A stretch of 37,751 nucleotides of DNA. Source: a virus. The notes under the pieces were generated by a model. The model did not search any database. It saw only the letters and a program-made list of their open reading frames with translations, and was not told the origin of the DNA. The DNA is taken from the IMG/VR virus record IMGVR_UViG_3300006793_000097, positions 1 to 37,751 of that record. The stretch is one strand, 5' to 3'. The position numbers were made by a program, and so were the translations under genes. Below, in pieces: positions 25,170 to 33,474 of this stretch. Position 1 is the stretch's first letter. The number at the start of each line of letters is the position of its first letter.

Positions 25170-27515
25170 TTAATTAATCTTTGGGTTAAATTTATCAAGA
25201 CCTAGTCCACCCCCTAGTATATCATTACCTGAAGATTCAAACTTTTTAGTCTCTTTACCAGTTTGTTTCATGGTCTCAATATTTTCTTTACTTTTGTTTT
25301 CTTTTTCTTTCAACTGAGTATTTAATTCAAACTCATATTGCATCAACTCTTTTTTCAATCTCACCTCCTCTTGTAAATACTGCATTTTAAACTTAGCTTG
25401 TGCAGTTTCTACCTGTATTTCTGAAGCTGTTTTTGCTTGATTCTTTTGCATCTCCGCTTGTGCTGCTGCTTGTTGTTGATCTGCATTAGCCTTTGCTTGT
25501 GCTTGAATATTTTGTTGTTGCATTTGCTGATCTTTTTCAGCTTTCTTTTTTCTTTTTAACTTTAACAATTGATTTGCTAATCTAACACTTCTAACCTCTC
25601 TAACGTCTATAGCATCATCTAAATCAATTAATTTCTGAGCTAAAGCTGTTTGTATGTTATTTTCAAGTAATTGTTTTTGCTCTTCATCAGGCTCTAATTC
25701 TAAGAATATACCAAAGTCATATAAGTGTAACTCAGACATTTCTTTTAATGTTGCTACGTTATGTGCACCTACAGCTTGTATAAAAGCATCTTTTGTTGGT
25801 GAGTATTCTAGTATATCAGATATTCTTAAAGATAACTTTTCCGCTATTTCAGCTGTGATAAACATCGATGAGTCTAATATATGTCTTGTTGCAACGTTAG
25901 AGTTGGCTGCAGCTAGTTTTTGAACACCAACCAAAGCTCTTGCATCAGGCACACTACCATCTCTAGCCTCGTTAAGACCAGTTGTATCTCTAATCATCTG
26001 CAGGTAGTAGTTATAAGTTTGTATTAAACTTTGTAACTTACCATTGTTAGAGCCATTTGCTATTTGTTGTATTGGAATTTTACCAGCGTTAGGATCTCCT
26101 TCAGAAGTCATTGATCTACCAATAACAGAACCTGTTTGGAAGAACATGTTTAAAGCTTCTTGTGGGTTATAATTTGTACCGTTACCTAAATCTATCTCAG
26201 CTAAACCATCAGCATCTAAGTAAACTCCATCAGGAACCATTTTAGACATCACCTGTTGAAGTTTTAAGTGAGTTAGTTGTATCATATCAGCAAAGCCAGT
26301 AATTCTGCTTACAGTGCTTTCTATTTGACCGTTATACATTCTTGGTGCTACAATACTATAGTTCATTTTAACTCTGTTAAAATCACTCTTATCACGTATC
26401 ATGTTTTCACACTTGTTCCAAGCTAATAACTTGTCAGTACCTAATATCAATGCACCTTCATATACACACTCAACAGCTCTTTGTAATCTATAGTAATTAC
26501 CCTCGTTGTTTGATGGCGGATCAAACGTGTCTTGCTTTTCAATAGCTTTTTCAGCTCCACTACCTGTTTCTTTTACCTTGTAAGTGTCATGACTATATGT
26601 TTTGTAATTAAAATATAGTATTTGTACTTTATTTTTGTCAGAAGTTTCTCTAAAAGTATATCTACCACTAGGTCTTTTAGCGCTTTTGTTTATACCCTCT
26701 AGGTCAGATTGCGTTAGGTTAGGAAACTGTCTAACAAGTTCTGGTATTGGTATTGTTTTAACTTCACCAACATAATATATATCTTCAAAATAAGGAGAAT
26801 CAGTATATGAGTATATTAAGTTAGCTGGATCAACATACTCAACAGTAACGCCTTCGCTAAAATTAAAGTTTGTTTTTACACAACCAATACCTAGTACTGT
26901 TAGGTCATACAATAATCTTCTTCTTGTTAAATCGTAGTTGCTACCATCTAATAAGCTATTTATTGCTTGCTCCTCGGCTATTTCTACATTTTGCTTATAT
27001 GTTAACTGCATATGTAACGCTAACTCCTCTTCTGTTTCTGGTAACACGTTAGGATCTGTTTCATAAAGGTTCATACTCATGCCAACAGCTGCTTGGTCAT
27101 TAAAAACTTTAGTTTGCATATCCCTAAGCATCTTTTCCATATACTCAGTTCTTTTACTAACACCATACTGATCTTGCGAATAAGCCTTTACGCTAAACAT
27201 CCTTTCGGACATACCATTGACAACTATATCTACAAACTTAGGTATAATAGGTATTGGCTTCCAGTCTAAATTAAGGTAAGACAAATCACCATTAATAGAT
27301 AACTCATCTTTATATTTTTGTATTGATTGTTCTCCACGTGCATATAGTCTTAGTTTGTGGAACTTTGATTGAGCGTCATAGTATTTATTGGAATGTGTAC
27401 CATTGAACCACTCTTGCTCAATAGCCCTAGCTATTTTTAAACCATAATCATAGCTCATTTTTTCCAAGTCGCTTACAACTTGAGAAGGAAAGTTAACATG
27501 TACTGACTCAGCCAT
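25170..27515 (-). CDS. Portal protein
   Basis: A 781-residue protein following TerL by 6 bases. It would form the dodecameric vertex through which DNA is packaged and to which the tail attaches. The N-terminal region contains a DWKPIPIIPKFVDIVVNGM segment (about 83-101) typical of large portals of marine podoviruses and crAss-like phages. A wing/stem region follows, with YDLTVLGIGCVKTNF (about 205-220). The C-terminal third holds the long helices of the crown and barrel: first MIRDTTGLNEARDGSV, later a Gln/Ala/Lys-rich coiled coil. The barrel-like extension suggests the long, P22-like portal type. The assignment is strong from length, position and character. Confidence 0.85.
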   Translation of the reverse strand: MAESVHVNFPSQVVSDLEKMSYDYGLKIARAIEQEWFNGTHSNKYYDAQSKFHKLRLYARGEQSIQKYKDELSINGDLSYLNLDWKPIPIIPKFVDIVVNGMSERMFSVKAYSQDQYGVSKRTEYMEKMLRDMQTKVFNDQAAVGMSMNLYETDPNVLPETEEELALHMQLTYKQNVEIAEEQAINSLLDGSNYDLTRRRLLYDLTVLGIGCVKTNFNFSEGVTVEYVDPANLIYSYTDSPYFEDIYYVGEVKTIPIPELVRQFPNLTQSDLEGINKSAKRPSGRYTFRETSDKNKVQILYFNYKTYSHDTYKVKETGSGAEKAIEKQDTFDPPSNNEGNYYRLQRAVECVYEGALILGTDKLLAWNKCENMIRDKSDFNRVKMNYSIVAPRMYNGQIESTVSRITGFADMIQLTHLKLQQVMSKMVPDGVYLDADGLAEIDLGNGTNYNPQEALNMFFQTGSVIGRSMTSEGDPNAGKIPIQQIANGSNNGKLQSLIQTYNYYLQMIRDTTGLNEARDGSVPDARALVGVQKLAAANSNVATRHILDSSMFITAEIAEKLSLRISDILEYSPTKDAFIQAVGAHNVATLKEMSELHLYDFGIFLELEPDEEQKQLLENNIQTALAQKLIDLDDAIDVREVRSVRLANQLLKLKRKKKAEKDQQMQQQNIQAQAKANADQQQAAAQAEMQKNQAKTASEIQVETAQAKFKMQYLQEEVRLKKELMQYEFELNTQLKEKENKSKENIETMKQTGKETKKFESSGNDILGGGLGLDKFNPKIN

Positions 27516-27521
27516 ATATTC

Positions 27522-29738
27522 TTATTTTATTATTTTTGACACGAAACCATCATTGCTGTAACGTGATATATTAATGTTTAATTTTTGTTTTTCAAGATTT
27601 GGGTTTGGTTTGTACAGATGTCTGTTACAAGCCATAACCGCCAAACCACTACTTATAGTGGCATCGTATTTTGTTCGTTTATTTATATCAAACCCACTCC
27701 AATCGTTTAAAGTTCTGTTGAAATACATATTACCATAAGTATCTTCGTTTACTTTTCCAACATGGCTTTGTATATACATTTCAATTGCAGCAGCATGTGC
27801 TTGTTTTATATCTTCACTTGAGTTTGGTATACCACCTATTTCTTTTTCAGTTACAGAAAGTTTATTCCATGATTTATCTGGCCTATTCATACTGTAACCC
27901 CTATAACCTCTTCTTCTTAAATAATACAATAAACGTGGTTTGTTATTTTCACATAATAACGGCATCCCATAAAACACTAGAGCCATCAAAACGTCTTCAA
28001 AAAATATATCAGCTGTTTGTGGTCTAGCTATATACTCTAAAAAAAACTGGTTGGCTGGTGCGTTTTCCATACTAAACTTAGTTAAGCCGTGCAAAGCGCC
28101 TTTAGAGCCTTTACCGTCTACAGTTCCTGATATATCATAACTATCACAACCAAAAGCACCCATATGCTCGTTACCAGGGTATCTAATACCGTTTTTAACT
28201 AAAATTTTGTTTTGTAGTTCAACACCAGGTGTCCACGTGACGTTAAATCTACCTTTTGGATCTGGATAAAATATTACCTGAGTATCTTTAATACCATTTA
28301 CCCATTGGAAGTTTCCCTTACTATAACCAATAGATCTGTTCATCTCTTCGTTGTAATCTATTTGCTCGTATATTTTTACTAGATTAAATATACTGTTTTT
28401 TGCCTCATCTCTAAAAGCGTGTTCAGTAGTCCTTGGAAATTGTCTGTAAAATTCGTTTAAAGCGTCTTGATCATTTTTTAAACCATCGGCCTCGTTGTTC
28501 CAGTGATCAATAATACCGTAATCAATTAACTCTCCGTCTGGTCCGTATACATCATTATCTGGATTATTAAATACTGGATGTCCGTATTCATCAATAAATC
28601 CTTCGTAGTTCCATTCCATTGGGATAAAGAGAGAATACAAGCCAGACTTTGTTTGTCCATTCCTGTTTCTTTGAGTAACGTCTGAATCATTGTATAGTTT
28701 TTTAAAGTTATTACCTCCTTTGTCTAGTGCGTTTGATGTTGATCCCATCATACACTTACCTATAATTCTACTACCTAATCGTAAACAAGTTTTTGTTACT
28801 CGCCAGTTGTTTAATATGTTATCAGGCCTTTCCCATTTACCACTTTCATCGTGTACTAGCAAAGCTAGCTTTTCACCGTCATAACTATTGTCTCCAGTGT
28901 TTTTCCAGTCTATAGTTGTGTCTAAGCCTTTTAACTCCTCTAATTTTTCATTAGCAGTTATTTTTTTTCTTGTAAACTTGCTAGCTGGAACTCTATATGC
29001 TAATTCTGTTTTAGGTCGATCCATACCATCTTGAATCGGTTTAAAAAAGAAAGGGTAATTAACTGATATTGGTACAACTTTATCGGTAAACATTTTTTTA
29101 GCGTCTGATCCACTTTTAGATAATATACCATATCTACTATCACTTGATATTGTAGCTAAATTAACTGTTTCAGCTGATGACATAAAAGAAAAACCAGATC
29201 GTCTATTTTTAAGGTAACACATACCGTAGCATCTTTTATCTGCTTTGCATGCTTCCCAGAATATAAAAAATATTCTATTAGCTTCTCTAAAATCTGGCGC
29301 TCCAACATCTATTTTACTCCATTGCAAGTACATATAGTGGCTACCAGTTATGTATGTTGGTGTACCACTATTGTTAAACCAAAAACCTTCTTCTCTATTT
29401 TTAAACTCTTGGTCTATATAGTCAAACCATTGTTCTTTTTGGTTTTCTGGGTGTGACCTCCAGTCAAATATATTTTTAAGTCTACTTAGTTCTTTTGGAT
29501 AATCTAGTCTTTCCCACTTTTTTACTTTGCTAGACTGCAGTTGCACTGGTTTTTTTGGCAACGCAACTCGCAAATTTTGTATCTCAAGTATTTCACCAAT
29601 TGTACCATTTTTTGATATAACGATAATATCATGTTCTTTACTATATCCATATTTCCATTTTTTACCCTTATTCATACGAGTTATAGTCGTACGTTTAATA
29701 GGTTCTATTATTTTAATTAGTGATTGCTCGTACTTCAT
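27522..29738 (-). CDS. terL: Terminase large subunit (TerL)
   Basis: The packaging motor ATPase and nuclease, 738 residues. ATPase part: an arginine-containing Walker A-like segment, KNRRSGFSF (177-185); Walker B LALLVHDE (291-298), with D297 and E298; and a coupling motif, MGSTSNALDKGG (331-342). Nuclease part: the first acidic motif GCDSYDISG (530-538, D532); a second acidic region, ADIFFEDVLMALVFYG (576-591); and a third candidate in KYDATISSG (690-698, D692). The roughly 100 N-terminal residues are an extension before the ATPase domain. The ATG overlaps the stop of the candidate small terminase as ATGA. All key motifs are present and no frame break is seen. Confidence 0.92.
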   Translation of the reverse strand: MKYEQSLIKIIEPIKRTTITRMNKGKKWKYGYSKEHDIIVISKNGTIGEILEIQNLRVALPKKPVQLQSSKVKKWERLDYPKELSRLKNIFDWRSHPENQKEQWFDYIDQEFKNREEGFWFNNSGTPTYITGSHYMYLQWSKIDVGAPDFREANRIFFIFWEACKADKRCYGMCYLKNRRSGFSFMSSAETVNLATISSDSRYGILSKSGSDAKKMFTDKVVPISVNYPFFFKPIQDGMDRPKTELAYRVPASKFTRKKITANEKLEELKGLDTTIDWKNTGDNSYDGEKLALLVHDESGKWERPDNILNNWRVTKTCLRLGSRIIGKCMMGSTSNALDKGGNNFKKLYNDSDVTQRNRNGQTKSGLYSLFIPMEWNYEGFIDEYGHPVFNNPDNDVYGPDGELIDYGIIDHWNNEADGLKNDQDALNEFYRQFPRTTEHAFRDEAKNSIFNLVKIYEQIDYNEEMNRSIGYSKGNFQWVNGIKDTQVIFYPDPKGRFNVTWTPGVELQNKILVKNGIRYPGNEHMGAFGCDSYDISGTVDGKGSKGALHGLTKFSMENAPANQFFLEYIARPQTADIFFEDVLMALVFYGMPLLCENNKPRLLYYLRRRGYRGYSMNRPDKSWNKLSVTEKEIGGIPNSSEDIKQAHAAAIEMYIQSHVGKVNEDTYGNMYFNRTLNDWSGFDINKRTKYDATISSGLAVMACNRHLYKPNPNLEKQKLNINISRYSNDGFVSKIIK

Positions 29739-30013
29739 TTCGATCTTCCTTCAGCAAAACCCTTAAATACTTTTTGCTTTTTTTCTTGTGGAATTTTACC
29801 CTCTATCAAGTTCTCCTCTTCTTGTATTCTGTTAAGTATTTCAAACGCATCAAATATAGCTAACTTTTTTGTCGCTGCAGCGTTTTTTAACCTATCGGCA
29901 GACACATCATCCTCGGTGTTTGTTATAATTTTTTCTTTAGCAACGTTTATTAACTCTTCAACTGCCCTGTGCCCAGCTTGTATTATAAGTTTCTTTGTTT
30001 CCTTCGTGTTCAT
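29735..30013 (-). CDS. Candidate small terminase subunit
   Basis: A 92-residue, all-helical, charged protein directly upstream of TerL, with a 4-base ATGA overlap. It has two predicted helical regions (about 5-30 and 45-72, the latter including ADRLKNAAATKKLAIFDAFE) and a basic tail. Position and helical character suit a DNA-recognising small terminase, but no helix-turn-helix is obvious and the identification is by context. Its start lies 56 bases inside the end of the preceding gene, an unusually long overlap. No other in-frame ATG is available, so the overlap seems real unless a rarer start codon is used. Confidence 0.5.
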   Translation of the reverse strand: MNTKETKKLIIQAGHRAVEELINVAKEKIITNTEDDVSADRLKNAAATKKLAIFDAFEILNRIQEEENLIEGKIPQEKKQKVFKGFAEGRSK

Positions 30014-30548
30014 ATTTAATTGTAATATATTTATTCATTATCCTATACAACCTTTCGTTATTGATGACAAACTCATATTCGTCATTTGGTGTAAAGCCTA
30101 CTATATCGCCTTCTTTAAGATAATTACTGCTGTACTTAATCATACCAGCCAGTGGTTTTTCAGGGTTTAAGCTATACTTCCAATCGTTTTTTAAAGGTTT
30201 TACAAAACAAAAACCATCAACAGGTTTCCACTCTAAAGAGCGTTTATACGCGTATACTTGATCTGGTTGTACTAAATAAGTTTTTTCATCTATAAAACTT
30301 CTACTATTTTTTTCTCTACCTTTAACATCATTCCATCTACGAAAAACATTGTGATTAACTATTAGCTCGTCGCCGACTTGTATATCTGTTTTATAGGCTA
30401 AGGGTATAGACTTAACTATACCCTGCCTATTTATAAACTCGTAATTTGATATTTCAGTATTTAGTATTAATTCTTTATCGCCAACTTTTTTAGCATTATT
30501 ATACCTTTCACCCTTAGGCTCTATTATAAAATAAAAAGGACTTTTCAT
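29958..30548 (-). CDS. Protein resembling two fused GroES-like barrels
   Basis: A 196-residue protein with two halves that share a pattern. The first half (about 5-102) has GIVKSIPLAYKTDIQVGDEL, then NHNVF, and ends YLVQPDQVYAYKR. The second half (about 108-180) has VDGFCFVKPL, then LAGMIKYSSNYLKEGDIVGF, and ends ERLYRIMNKYITIKYE. In GroES the equivalent elements are the first strand (hhVK), the GxV strand, a Val-Gly-Asp turn before a strand, and a closing strand near the C-terminus. I infer a tandem GroES-like fold. No mobile loop with a GGhhh tip is visible, so it may be a structural protein or an altered co-chaperonin. It overlaps its neighbours at both ends (1 base upstream, 56 bases downstream). 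The function is not established. Confidence 0.5.
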   Translation of the reverse strand: MKSPFYFIIEPKGERYNNAKKVGDKELILNTEISNYEFINRQGIVKSIPLAYKTDIQVGDELIVNHNVFRRWNDVKGREKNSRSFIDEKTYLVQPDQVYAYKRSLEWKPVDGFCFVKPLKNDWKYSLNPEKPLAGMIKYSSNYLKEGDIVGFTPNDEYEFVINNERLYRIMNKYITIKYEHEGNKETYNTSWAQGS

Positions 30549-30766
30549 TAATACTCTAGATTATACTCAACAGATATTGCCATATTTTTATTAAAGTCTT
30601 TCCATGGTATTACAGCTCTATTTTTTTTAATATAAATTGAGAATTTATCTTTTTCTTCAATTATATCACAAATAGTGTGACCACCATAAACTTCTTGACC
30701 AACAGCATAATGCATGGCATCAGTTTTATAATCTTTACCTACACTAATCTTCCTTATTATCTGCAT
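30548..30766 (-). CDS. Small beta-rich protein, function unknown
   Basis: A 72-residue protein beginning MQIIRKISVGKDYKTDAM, with a run of short strands (QEVYGGHTICDIIEE, KFSIYIKKN) suggesting a small beta-barrel or sheet. I do not recognise it. An earlier in-frame ATG at 30790 would add 8 residues but enlarge the overlap with the upstream gene from 23 to 47 bases, so the later start is preferred; both are possible. Its stop shares one base with the ATG of the next gene (TAATG), which indicates translational coupling to the tandem GroES-like protein. Confidence 0.58.
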   Translation of the reverse strand: MQIIRKISVGKDYKTDAMHYAVGQEVYGGHTICDIIEEKDKFSIYIKKNRAVIPWKDFNKNMAISVEYNLEY

Positions 30767-31019
30767 CTTCTGGGTATTGTATTGTACCATCAGCGATGTT
30801 GATGTTTACAGTGCCATACTCTTTTTCAAGTTTTTCTTGAACCAGCTTTAACTCATCTTGTATTCCGGCATGTTGATGTAGTAACGTGTGTTTTACTGTT
30901 TCTAATCTACCTAACTCCATACGTAATTCGTTTACTTTAGCAACAACTCCTTGAACTTCTTTTAAGTTTTCTTCACTTATTTTTTCTGGTTTTAAGTTAA
31001 CCATTTCTTCTTTTGCCAT
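30744..31019 (-). CDS. Short coiled-coil protein, function unknown
   Basis: A 91-residue, acidic protein. Residues about 15-68 form one long predicted coiled coil with heptad hydrophobics (EVQGVVAKVNELRMELGRLE, then a second helix after HQHAG). The C-terminus is a short acidic beta/turn tail (NINIADGTIQY, then DADNKED). There is no membrane segment. It comes 18 bases after the holin-like gene and overlaps the following gene by 23 bases. The place next to a holin could fit a spanin-like or chaperone role, but it has no signal peptide or lipobox, so the function is left open. Confidence 0.6.
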   Translation of the reverse strand: MAKEEMVNLKPEKISEENLKEVQGVVAKVNELRMELGRLETVKHTLLHQHAGIQDELKLVQEKLEKEYGTVNINIADGTIQYPEDADNKED

Positions 31020-31037
31020 TTGATTTAATTTTAATTA

Positions 31038-31424
31038 TTATTTTTTTACTTTTTCTAAGCTACGGCCACCAAAATAGGCACCTATAACCGTGATAAGAAC
31101 TAATTGTAACAAATCAGTCCATTTATCTTGCACCGTAAACTTTATAAAACCAGCATCGATAAATACTAGTAATACAGTGCTAATTACTAAAAACACAAGA
31201 ACTATTGGTCTTATATTCTTAGACAACCATGAGTCAGAGTTCATATCCATCTTCCAACGCTCTGTTACTTGTTTCTGCATTTCTGCCTCGTAACCCATAA
31301 TCATATCTTTAATAGCTGCTTGTGCAGCTAACTTTTCTTCTTTAGTAGTAGTTAGGTTGTCTAAAACCCCACCTACGTTTTTTACTAATTCACCAGCTCC
31401 AGCTGAAAATATTTTACTTAACAT
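31038..31424 (-). CDS. Holin-like membrane protein
   Basis: A 128-residue protein with a soluble, helical N-terminus (about 1-65, including TKEEKLAAQAAIKDMIMGYE) and two membrane segments: IRPIVLVFLVISTVLLVFID (71-90) and a second at about 103-118 that runs into YFGGRSLEKVKK. The WLSKNIRPI entry into the membrane and the GAYFGGRSLEK exit are typical of the holins found in gene transfer agents and many marine phages. The expected role is to form inner-membrane lesions that time lysis. No endolysin is adjacent; the nearest enzyme is the HExxH protein two genes upstream. The ATG shares one base with the preceding stop (TAATG). Confidence 0.8.
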   Translation of the reverse strand: MLSKIFSAGAGELVKNVGGVLDNLTTTKEEKLAAQAAIKDMIMGYEAEMQKQVTERWKMDMNSDSWLSKNIRPIVLVFLVISTVLLVFIDAGFIKFTVQDKWTDLLQLVLITVIGAYFGGRSLEKVKK

Positions 31425-31621
31425 TATTTATTTTTTTTATTTTGTCTTGCTTTTAAACGCTCTTCTTGTTGCTTTATAGTACCTTCGGTTCTTCTAGCGC
31501 TTATATTATGCTCAGAATAATCCATTTCTTCTTTAGCTGTGTAATCTCTTTTATTTTTAGGTTTTTTTGATCCAAAATCAAAATTCTTATAAAAACCTTT
31601 TATTTTCATTTTAAACCCCAT
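31424..31621 (-). CDS. Small basic protein, paralogue of the gene at 31985-32341
   Basis: A 65-residue, Lys/Arg-rich protein without a known domain. Its N-terminal 35 residues (MGFKMKIKGFYKNFDFGSKK, then PKNKRDYTAKEE) line up with those of the 118-residue protein two genes upstream (MALFKMRGFPKFDF, then KSEKPENKTNYNKA). This likeness runs to the very first Met and so supports the start used here rather than the internal Met at residue 5. The start overlaps the metallopeptidase gene by 11 bases and the stop overlaps the holin-like gene by one. The function is unknown; the shared basic motif may bind nucleic acid or a common partner. Confidence 0.6.
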   Translation of the reverse strand: MGFKMKIKGFYKNFDFGSKKPKNKRDYTAKEEMDYSEHNISARRTEGTIKQQEERLKARQNKKNK

Positions 31622-31985
31622 TGTGTACTTTTTTTTCGTTTTTATATGCTAACTTTTCCCAAGGTAATTTTTTACTACCTTCTTCAACCCAACTTCCGTT
31701 ATATTTTACTTTACCTGCTTTTCTGTGAAACGTTTTGTTCTTGTGTCTTATATAGTCATCACCATAAGCTAGCTCACCACTGTTCATCCGTTTAGTATGA
31801 TCGTACTCATGCGCTATAATTTCTTTATCTAAACTACTGCCTGGTTTAATTTTTTCATTAACAGTAATAGTGTTGTTATTTTGCGCTAAACCTAAAACAC
31901 CTTTTGGCAATTTATCTCTTTTAAGCGTAAAGCCTTTTCTATTGTCAACTGCTTGAATTCTACCTGTTCCAAGTTTAAATGCCAT
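31611..31985 (-). CDS. HExxH zinc metallopeptidase-like protein
   Basis: A 124-residue protein with IIAHEYDHTKRM at 57-68, giving H59, E60 and H63 of a zincin active site. LPWEKLAYKNE at 108-118 offers E110 as the likely third zinc ligand. The preceding TITVNEKIKPGSSLDKE fits the edge strand and active-site helix order of small phage zincins. There is no signal peptide. Possible roles are processing of a virion protein, attack on a host protein or a part in lysis; nothing in the sequence chooses between them. It sits between two paralogous basic proteins, sharing one base with the first and 11 with the second. The motif is directly seen; catalysis is not proven. Confidence 0.7.
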   Translation of the reverse strand: MAFKLGTGRIQAVDNRKGFTLKRDKLPKGVLGLAQNNNTITVNEKIKPGSSLDKEIIAHEYDHTKRMNSGELAYGDDYIRHKNKTFHRKAGKVKYNGSWVEEGSKKLPWEKLAYKNEKKVHNGV

Positions 31986-32341
31986 TACTTTTTTGAGCTT
32001 GAATATTTTTTTCCAGCAGCAGAATTACCCATTAGCGTTAAGCTAGCGGCTGCAGAATTACCCATATTTTTAAGATTAGAACTTTTTTTAGCTACACCTC
32101 TTTTAGATTTCTCTTTTGTAGATATGTTTTTTTCACCCCTGTACTCATCAGTACCCTCGTAAGTAGGATTAGGTCTATCTTCTTGTGTGAATTTAAATTT
32201 ATTCGAAGCTACTGTTTGGCCAGCGGATTGATCGTATTTATCCGTGTTATAATCTCTTGCTTTGTTGTAGTTTGTTTTGTTTTCAGGTTTTTCTGATTTA
32301 AAATCAAATTTTGGAAAACCTCTCATTTTAAATAGTGCCAT
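31985..32341 (-). CDS. Basic low-complexity protein with MGNSAA repeat
   Basis: A 118-residue, Lys/Asn/Ser-rich protein, probably largely disordered. The N-terminus (FKMRGFPKFDFKSEKPENKT) matches that of the 65-residue protein two genes downstream. Near the C-terminus the peptide MGNSAA occurs twice, 11 residues apart (at about 91 and 102), and the DNA keeps a matching 14-base direct repeat. It begins immediately after the stop of the winged-helix gene (TAA followed by ATG) and ends overlapping the peptidase gene by one base. Family and function are not recognised. Confidence 0.6.
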   Translation of the reverse strand: MALFKMRGFPKFDFKSEKPENKTNYNKARDYNTDKYDQSAGQTVASNKFKFTQEDRPNPTYEGTDEYRGEKNISTKEKSKRGVAKKSSNLKNMGNSAAASLTLMGNSAAGKKYSSSKK

Positions 32342-32782
32342 TTATCTGTCTTTGTCTTTTATCATATCATCTATAGCTTTGTTATAAACTTTATCTGTAT
32401 ATGATTTGTTATTAAAAAATTTACTTCTTTCTGATGTAGGCAAATCTTCTTCACCTAAAAGTATTCTGTATATTCTACTGATTAACTGAGAGCATTTGAA
32501 AGAAGTTTTAAATATAGAATATTTTATTGTAGTTCTATTTCTATGTCTCCATGTTTCTATCCAACCCTGTCTCTTTAACCTTTCCCATCTACTTTTATCC
32601 CACGAGTATGTATAAACTCCGTTGATAAAATCGTTACGTGTAAATCTTCCTTTACAATCTAAATAAATTAAAAGTTCTAAATCTGCATCTAAGATGTCAT
32701 AAGTTTTACAAGCCCATTTTCTTACTAACCTATAGTACTTAAACAAGTTTAATTCTCTTACATCTTGCGCTGTTATTCTCAT
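32342..32782 (-). CDS. Winged-helix (MarR-like) DNA-binding protein, probable
   Basis: A 146-residue basic protein. The central part (about 30-115) has the order helix, helix, recognition helix, beta-wing: LDADLELLIYLDCKGRFTRN, then WDKSRWERLKRQGWIETWRH, then the wing RNRTTIKYSIF and a closing helix. This is the layout of MarR-type winged-helix regulators, with many Arg/Lys/Trp residues suited to DNA contact. It may regulate the phage's own late genes or a host promoter. It overlaps the GroES stop by 4 bases (ATGA) and abuts the next ATG, so it is co-expressed with the chaperonin cassette. The fold is inferred from pattern only. Confidence 0.6.
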   Translation of the reverse strand: MRITAQDVRELNLFKYYRLVRKWACKTYDILDADLELLIYLDCKGRFTRNDFINGVYTYSWDKSRWERLKRQGWIETWRHRNRTTIKYSIFKTSFKCSQLISRIYRILLGEEDLPTSERSKFFNNKSYTDKVYNKAIDDMIKDKDR

Positions 32783-33036
32783 TCAACAATAACAACGTCT
32801 ATATCTCTAATCACATGGTATAGTGTGTCATTTAAGCTTAAACCGTGACCAGCATGCTTATCGTAGTATATTATATCTTTTTCACTTATATAATCTACTA
32901 AATTACCAACAGACACTACCGTGCCCTTTATATACCTATTGTCCTCATCTATTTTTTCGGTCATTATAAGACCTCCAACTTTTTTAGGTTCTACCTTGTG
33001 TTTCTCTATTATAAGAAACCTGTTTAATGCTTTCAT
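32779..33036 (-). CDS. groES: Phage co-chaperonin GroES
   Basis: An 85-residue co-chaperonin that would cap the GroEL ring. MKALNRFLIIEKHKV corresponds to the first strand of GroES, KKVGGLIMTEKI to the mobile loop with its GG-hydrophobic-hydrophobic tip (GGIVL in E. coli), and YIKGTVVSVGN to the G-x-V strand. The C-terminus closes with DTLYHVIRDIDVVIVE. It is about a dozen residues shorter than E. coli GroES (97), mainly around the roof loop and the middle. The mobile loop is intact, so it should bind a GroEL. It is separated from groEL by a dioxygenase gene with only 6 bases between, and it overlaps the following gene as ATGA. Confidence 0.85.
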   Translation of the reverse strand: MKALNRFLIIEKHKVEPKKVGGLIMTEKIDEDNRYIKGTVVSVGNLVDYISEKDIIYYDKHAGHGLSLNDTLYHVIRDIDVVIVE

Positions 33037-33042
33037 ATTAAA

Positions 33043-33474
33043 TTAAATAAAAATTAAAAATACTTGTCTATCACCGATTGTGGGGTTTACTTTGTGTTCT
33101 ATGTCAGAGCTGTGTGCACATAAATCACCTATAGATCTTTCAACCTCTACAACCTTGTCTTTTTCTTTGTAATAAGTTTCACCACCACTGTAATCTCCTT
33201 TTAACAATACTGTACAACCAACTTGACACCAAGCCATATGATTACTAGACCCTGTATCTACGTGCCAATCGTGACCTTGACCACTAGTTTTTTCAATTTT
33301 AAAGTATGATTCTGCTTTAATTTTAAAATCAAAGTCAATAGCTAATTTATTTATAATCTTATCAACTATTTTGTTTTTAGTTTTTAACACGTAATACTTT
33401 TCGTTTAGAAGTAAAGTTTCGTAAAGATGTGATATATCTTGTTCAGATAAAAAATTTAGATATTTATTTCTCAT
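33043..33474 (-). CDS. 2-oxoglutarate/Fe(II)-dependent dioxygenase (prolyl hydroxylase-like)
   Basis: A 143-residue oxygenase of the P4H-like double-stranded beta-helix class. The facial triad is visible as HDWHVDTGS (H71 and D73) and HSSDIEHKV (H127), followed by GDRQVFLIFI, whose R136 would bind 2-oxoglutarate. GDYSGGETYY is the usual strand between them. Such enzymes hydroxylate protein side chains, nucleobases or small molecules; the substrate is unknown. ATG at 33474 is chosen over a TTG three bases earlier. It overlaps the groEL stop by 11 bases and precedes groES by 6, so it lies inside a chaperonin operon, an unusual place. Confidence 0.82.
   Translation of the reverse strand: MRNKYLNFLSEQDISHLYETLLLNEKYYVLKTKNKIVDKIINKLAIDFDFKIKAESYFKIEKTSGQGHDWHVDTGSSNHMAWCQVGCTVLLKGDYSGGETYYKEKDKVVEVERSIGDLCAHSSDIEHKVNPTIGDRQVFLIFI

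Noticed and set aside
31611-31985. Endolysin call for the HExxH protein
   Set aside because: It has only a zincin motif, no cell-wall-binding or known peptidoglycan hydrolase signature, and no signal peptide; being near a holin is not sufficient.
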